Source: Tetrapyrgos nigripes (Eukaryota; Basidiomycota; Agaricomycetes; Agaricales; Campanellaceae). From it: DNA of 64,000 nucleotides. The position numbers and the translations under genes are program-made. Positions 58,747 through 64,000 of this stretch are shown here, one piece after another. The first letter of the stretch is position 1. Every line of letters starts with the position of its first letter. The notes below the pieces were generated by a model that made no database searches, was not told the origin of the DNA, and saw only the letters and a list, made by a program, of their open reading frames with translations. The DNA lies in NCBI GenBank assembly GCA_013368315.1, contig JAACJM010000028.1, forward strand, positions 1 through 64,000, in the 5' to 3' direction.

Positions 58747-60827
58747 TCATTGCGAATACGAAGAAGGGGTGTCAGAAACGTCGAGAGTGAAAGGATGAAG
58801 CCTAGAAACCAGAGGAGAGTCGGGAGAAATAGAAGGATCCTTGTGTCCAAACTCTGGAAGGACAGGCTCGGAAAAAGATCGACTGTGTAGTACACTGGGT
58901 ATAGGATCCGGTTGGTACAGCTGTTGGGCGGATGCGACGGCTGAAGACACGGGATCTGAGAAGGAAACTATAATTGGGGGTATGGGAAGGGACCTTGGAT
59001 GAGAGTCCCTAAGAATTGGATCTGACGCTGAGAATTCTAGCTGGGGAAGAGGCCTTGGCACGGTCACAGCCAACGTCTCAGTGGAAGAATGGAAAAGCGC
59101 AGTTGCCCTGGCATTGGCTGCTACGACCACAGGCTCCTTAGGTAGAGCTGGAACGAAGGTTTCTTGATAGGGTGCGTTGGTATCCACCATCTCTGCCGCA
59201 TACTGTTCATGCTCGTCGGACTGTGATAATGAAGGACAGTCAAGTCATTTAGATTCACAGAAGCATAACTGGTCAAGACTCAAAAAACGCACCAACTTCC
59301 TTACATCTTCCTCCAGAGGTACTAGCTTTCCATCACGATTGATGATATGGAAAACACCGTCTCCAATCACGAATCTGTCTGGTTCTTGTACGATGGATGT
59401 CTGGGAACCCCATTCCGAATCGTGTGTTCTCAGAGCCCGACTAGAAATACGCGCATTCAGCGCAGCAAGCATGCAATTGGAATATCTGTTTCAGCCAATG
59501 TTAGAATGAGTAATTGTCAACAAAACTCGAGCACTCCACCTACACTTTGGGCAGCATGTAGAAACTGTTGACGCTTGTCATCAATAATGTCAATTCCCAA
59601 AAGTCACAAAAATACGCACAGAATGAAGTGAATCATCGTATTCCGAAACAAAAAGAAAAACAACAACTCGGAGAGTGCGCCTAATGCTGTGATCATTCCT
59701 GTCTCCACTACAAACTTCATTAGCCTCTCCAGCCGCGATTGGGACTCTGCATTTCCGAGTTTCTGAGCCGCTTTGGGTAGCTTGTAATAATGTACTTTGA
59801 ATCAGCCAGTCAGCCTCAAAGGTAGTACAGTGAAGTCGTACCAAAACGAGCAATGAGCCCGCAATAATGAAATCACATATTGCGCTACCCGCAAGCCAGA
59901 CCTGTCTCAGGGACGTCAGGACCACGTAGATGGTGCTAATACGACACCCACCGTCACGAAAGCTATTTGACTCGGATGGTCCGTTCCTATTCCTAGAAAG
60001 GACTAGTAAAACGATTAAAGCTTAGAATTCCGAGTCGAGTTGGAGCGTGATTCAAAAAGTTCCTCACTTGGGTTCCCGACCAGATGACCATCACACATTG
60101 GGCAATGCTTAGCTGTGAAGCGCGAGAAATGCTTGCGATAAGAGGATGAGGTCGGGGCTGAAGATTGAATGCAACGCACCAGGATGATGAGTGCTGGAAT
60201 ACTCCAGTGCCCTTTGACTTGTAAGATCCTCCAAGAGTAGAACGCATGTACAGTCAACGTGGCTGAACAAAGTTCAATAAGAATTCTGATAAACATGATG
60301 CTCAAAAAAGAAGGAACACGTACCAATCCCGCAAAGCGGTCCAAGTGTCCTAAACCCCCAAAGATTCGCCAGACTGAACAAATCCCCATCTGCCACTATA
60401 CTCCAAGCTGCAGCAAAAGTCGCAAAGAAAGTTGAAAGACATTCCACAAAGAATAGGAAGCCGACTGTCATTTTGATCCACCACGAATCTCTTGGAAAAG
60501 CGATAAAGTAGATGACTGTGCAGCAGATGTGTTAACATCAACAACCATGGCTCAGTCGCCAGACCACTCACAGACCTGCAAGACAAGTATGCCTTGCAAA
60601 AGGTAGCTGAATACATATCCCAGAAACTTTGGTCCAAGCATTAATCGCAATGCATAAACCAAGCAGGTTTTGGCAGGATAACTCACCAGAGGAACGTCAC
60701 TGTTTTGGACTGGTCAGTACTTGACCGGGGATTTCAATATCAACGCTCACGTTAATGCAGAGAGCTCTTCAGCGGACACGTTATTGATATCGTCAAAAAA
60801 TCTTCTGGTGAGAGCAAGCCCATCCAT
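58747..60827 (-). CDS. DUF6534-type multi-helix membrane protein
   Basis: Twelve exons (minus): 60827-60751, 60699-60687, 60626-60572, 60515-60324, 60262-60180, 60112-60068, 60002-59952, 59901-59842, 59780-59620, 59564-59544, 59485-59293 and 59220-58747; 474 residues in frame. It has seven or so helices: FLGYVFSYLLQGILVLQV, MTVGFLFFVECLSTFFAT, the loop FSLANLWGFRTLGPL, WSIPALIILLSIAQ, the hallmark VWLAGSAICDFIIAGSLLVL, then a KLGNAESQSRLERLMKF basic helix, TGMITALGALSELLFFFLF, and SNCMLAALNAR. The last 200 residues are a Ser/Pro-rich cytoplasmic tail. This family is greatly expanded in agaricomycetes; its function is unknown. Exons of 13, 21, 45 and 51 nt make it hard to predict automatically. 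Confidence 0.85.
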
Positions 60828-63224
60828 TCCTACAGTCGACACCCCTCAGGCTCTCCGGTTGATGACACACCAGGTGTCTCTGCCAAGGGCGGAATATACG
60901 AAAGACAAAAGAGTGTAGAAAGTCCTCAAGCGCAACGTCGCGAAGAGGAACTAGTTTGAACCACAAACCAGTAGTGGAAGCAAGGAACGAACGGTAATGA
61001 TGAATATGTGGGATGAGGAAGAAAGAGAACAACGCCTCCACCCATCCGTTCGGTTTTATGTTCCATGTTTTCGTTCCTGCATCCGAGATGATACCGACTC
61101 ATCGTGGAATGCCGGGGTCGGAAAGAGAGGCTGTAACCAGAAGTTTGAAGGGGCATCATCAGAAATCAGCGTTACCATCCATCCATCGAGTTTGCTTTTG
61201 GATATCTATAATGAATCAATTGGGAACCCTCTCCCTGTTACAGACGCCATTCTCCGAATACAATCCTGATGTCACCGGCTTTCTGGAAGGAAAAATGCCC
61301 AGGGGCCAGGGACGAGATTGTTGCATGAGAACAGCTTCACAGGTCACGTCTCCCAGTTACACGCCAACAATAATCCTAGGGTATCGCGTGCGCAATTGCG
61401 AGTCCTTCGAGAAGGATTCTTTTTTGAGAAACGAGTTTGTTCAGTGATAGAACATACACGGACGTTGACATGGAAATTGCGCGAATGCTTAAACACAGAG
61501 ACCAGAACATGTCTGCAGCAGAAAATCAATCCTCGATGCCACCAAAATGATTGGACGCCACATACTCATGTGTACCACATCGATGGGAGAATAGGGTAGT
61601 TAAGGTCATGACGACTGATCTGGCTGACAACCGTTGTGCAATCTTCAAGTTACACTCCAAAGGACTTCAATCCCTTTCTACCGATACGGAGACGAAAAGC
61701 CAGCTTCATTGGATCTTGCTGTCTGTGAGATGATCACTGTCGCAGAACATCTACAGACCGTGGCTGATCACAGCCAATGCAACCAGCGACCGATCTCGAA
61801 GTCGCAAAACCAGATCCCGTAAGCACGCGCCTATTGCAGATTACAATTAGTACTCCATTTTCCAGAGTCGGGAGACGACGATCACCAGAACAAGATCATC
61901 ATTTAATAAACCACCATTCATCATGTGGATGAGTGTTGAGGTGTCGACAGCTCTGCGGCATAGCCGCTTGTCCGCATGGTTATATGCTTCAATCCCGAGA
62001 AGCATCTGGTGGAGTAGATGTGTTGGTCTGACATTCGTGATTAAAATTTGGGTTCGAATGCAGAACTCGGAATGCTGATTCAGAATCGTACAGAGGCTGA
62101 AGCGCTGACTGCTCGACCTTTCTCCCCTTTGTAACCCAGCTGGAACCAGCAGAAGAGATGAAAAGTGAAATCATGACGCAGACGAGGGTATAGGCCATTT
62201 ATTCAGCTACATAACAGCATTGAGAGCTCGCAGAAACTGGCAGTGGTAGAATCAAACTGGCGGTTATTTCGCAATGTCAAAATCAGAAAACATTTGAGGA
62301 ATATATACGGCAGTTATCTGACCATCATGACCAAATTCATCCGACCAACCAGGAATCTTGCAGGAATCAAAGGGAAGGGGTTCTAGAGCTATATGGACGA
62401 GGAACCATCGCATATAAGAGCCAATGATCAATGATACGTCAACTTGAGAGCAGTGTTCGAGCGCCTGTATCCTGATTGATGCTCAGAAAAGTGGGCTGAA
62501 GGTTTCGTGCATTCGTTGATGAGTGTGCCAAGTGTACAACGAAATGCAGCCCTTGCATGTCGCCGTTTGGGCCAACTGCGCCGACCCTATTATAGGGTTA
62601 GCATAAACTGCCACGTCAATGACACGACCAACAGCAGCTGTTTTTCTCTCCTCTAAGTGTTGCATGTAGAAAACTGTCCATTGTACAAGAAAGAAACAGG
62701 TAAGCAAAAAGAAACGAGAAGCACAATAAGAATAATCGACAAAATTAAAGAAATCCACGCAAACCAAGCAACTCCTCTACACTGCCAGACAACCAAAGTC
62801 GACACAGACGCCAGGAGAATGATGTCTAAAAGTACGTAGGTAGCGCAGGTGAGAAAAAATAAAATTTCACGAAAGCAGATCAGGTCCCGATGAAGAAAGC
62901 AGAAGCAATTCGATGTGAAATATATATAAGTAGGTAGGTGGGATAGAGATAGGAATGTGTGAAATGGATAGCGAGTGGTCACACAGACCTAATATCCTTC
63001 TGAGTGTTGTGGGATGTGAACATGTATGGGCGTGTCGGATGAGTGTGAGAAGGGGAGGTCGATGGTGTATGGTTCCATGTTATGGGTTTGTCGTCCAACG
63101 TAAGTTATGCGTGAGTAACGTAATGACGTTCTGGATTTTGTGCTTTTCATGGTATAGAGGATGCAAGAATAAGTTAAGATTTGCTTTACTTCAAGACGTC
63201 AGTCAGACCATCGACTGTGGTCGA
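60828..63224. other. About 2.4 kb without a supported gene
   Basis: Many short ORFs on both strands, none with motifs or a matching splice chain. A hydrophobic minus-strand ORF (62653-62982: DIILLASVSTLVVW, WISLILSIILIVLL) and a minus-strand ORF with a possible signal peptide (61989-62198, MAYTLVCVMISLFISSAGS) are the only stretches worth testing with transcript data. Confidence 0.4.
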
Positions 63225-63911
63225 CTAGACGGTGACGAAGATGGGGGTAATGATTTCGAGCGACGTGGCGCAGGCTTGGGGGGTGCAGGCCGGCGGAAGG
63301 TCTGCAAGTGAGACAAAGAGGGAGAGTGAGCTTGAAAAACACCATATATGATTGGAGAGAAAATGACGCACATGCCGCGACATTATTATCTTTGCCATGG
63401 AAATGGGTTCCTGGGATTGATATATGGAGGGGACTGCAACCCGACAATGAGCATAACTTAGCCAACGAAGGACGTATAACGAACCTGGCTGGTCGAAAGT
63501 AGGACCACGCCGTCCACGCCACTGAGGCGGCGACGGTGACCGAGGAACTTGTGCCATAGACCCTTGCTGTGACGGTGGACGAGACAAGACCGAGCCCGCA
63601 TTTAACCCAACGCCTCTTCCAGCCATAGTGTTGGCTGGAGGCGCAACCAAAGTCATGGGGAGACTGACGGGCAAACTGTCCAGTGTAAGGAAACGCCATG
63701 ATACCGACTTCTTTTCCTGCTGCACTTCCTGACTGGCTCGTTTCCCCTTCTCAGCATTGACGGGAGCAGACCGTAGACGAGTGAAGACGGAACGGAGGGC
63801 GAGAAGAAGACCGACGGCAGCGACAAACCAAAGGAGGAGAGGGGGCGAGCAAAGAGGAAGCTTTGAAAGCCCTTTGAGATTGAACTCCACGGGATTGCAG
63901 GGGAGATGCAT
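63225..63911 (-). CDS. Small single-helix membrane protein, 167 aa
   Basis: Exons 63911-63485 and 63301-63225 with a 183-nt intron join in frame to 167 residues. One hydrophobic helix (PLLLWFVAAVGLLLAL) follows the N-terminal MHLPCNPVEFNLKGL and precedes a basic segment (SVFTRLRS, EKGKRASQE). The rest is polar and rich in Pro/Ser/Arg (RSPSPPQWRGRRGP), ending TSLEIITPIFVTV. No family recognised. Reading without the intron would give a longer ORF ending at the same stop, so the exon structure is uncertain. Confidence 0.45.
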   Translation of the reverse strand: MHLPCNPVEFNLKGLSKLPLCSPPLLLWFVAAVGLLLALRSVFTRLRSAPVNAEKGKRASQEVQQEKKSVSWRFLTLDSLPVSLPMTLVAPPANTMAGRGVGLNAGSVLSRPPSQQGSMAQVPRSPSPPQWRGRRGPTFDQPGSLYVLRWLSYAHCRVAVPSIYQSQEPISMAKIIMSRHVRHFLSNHIWCFSSSLSLFVSLADLPPACTPQACATSLEIITPIFVTV

Positions 63912-64000
63912 GGTGAAGAGGACTCTGGGACGAAGGCTCGGTAAGAAATACGAGCAACGACGAGCACACAGGGCAATGCGGCCTAGCACGACGTGGTGGA

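Noticed and set aside
59842..60112. Frame break in the DUF6534 gene around WSGTQ and WLAGSA
   Set aside because: An acceptor at 60003 and a 50-nt intron (59951-59902) give an unbroken protein with the family motif.
62045..62065. GGTTCGAATGC as a tRNA B box
   Set aside because: No A box or acceptor stem at the right distance.
62653..62982. Hydrophobic minus-strand ORF as a membrane protein
   Set aside because: T-rich sequence over a likely leader region; no splice partners or motifs, so not annotated as a gene.

Overview
The window is nuclear DNA from a basidiomycete fungus, most likely an agaricomycete. Almost every gene is cut by many short introns (about 45-70 nt, GT-AG). Gene content fits as well: a HET-domain gene, a DUF6534-type membrane protein, a Tnp2-type CACTA transposon, PSD/PsiD-like and MFS/P450 accessory genes, and tandem small secreted proteins. 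All gene models below were spliced by eye. Twelve conserved multi-exon genes join in one frame from start to stop, so base-level quality looks good and the lesions described in accessory genes deserve attention.

Layout: 1-3.9 kb is repeat-rich. It holds an 78-bp copy of part of the UGDH gene and a secreted Pro/Thr/Ser minisatellite protein. From 3,883 to 8,391 lies a complete CACTA-type transposon with matched terminal inverted repeats and an AAA target duplication; its transposase is decayed. From 9 to 20 kb: a HET protein, UDP-glucose 6-dehydrogenase (minus), a PSD-like decarboxylase pseudogene (minus), a 62-residue membrane protein, and a sugar-transporter gene with one frameshift.

From 20.5 to 24.5 kb a BRO1-domain protein (minus) and MIC10 (plus) share a 145-bp divergent promoter. 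A cytochrome P450 with one frameshift (26.4-28.6 kb) is followed by a housekeeping block: SPT5 (minus), an OCRL-like inositol 5-phosphatase (plus), an intron-containing tRNA-Arg-like gene, a seven-helix membrane protein, cyclophilin-40, CHMP7/Chm7 (minus) and CDC20 (plus).

From 46 to 53 kb is a secreted-protein region: two paralogous secreted proteins (46.4-47.2 and 51.9-52.7 kb) that share an 18-bp promoter block, an unrelated secreted protein between them, a frameshifted short-chain dehydrogenase, and two inverted-repeat structures. Recyclin-1 (RCY1) follows, then a 621-bp hAT-like MITE with an 8-bp target duplication, a small Cys-tailed protein, a DUF6534 membrane protein (minus), about 2.4 kb with no supported gene, and a small single-helix membrane protein at the right edge.

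Themes: membrane traffic and ESCRT (BRO1, CHMP7, RCY1, OCRL-like phosphatase) and transcription/cell cycle (SPT5, CDC20) are intact. The catabolic or secondary-metabolism-type genes (PSD-like, MFS, P450, SDR) all carry frame lesions. No prokaryotic features, CRISPR arrays or rRNA genes were seen.
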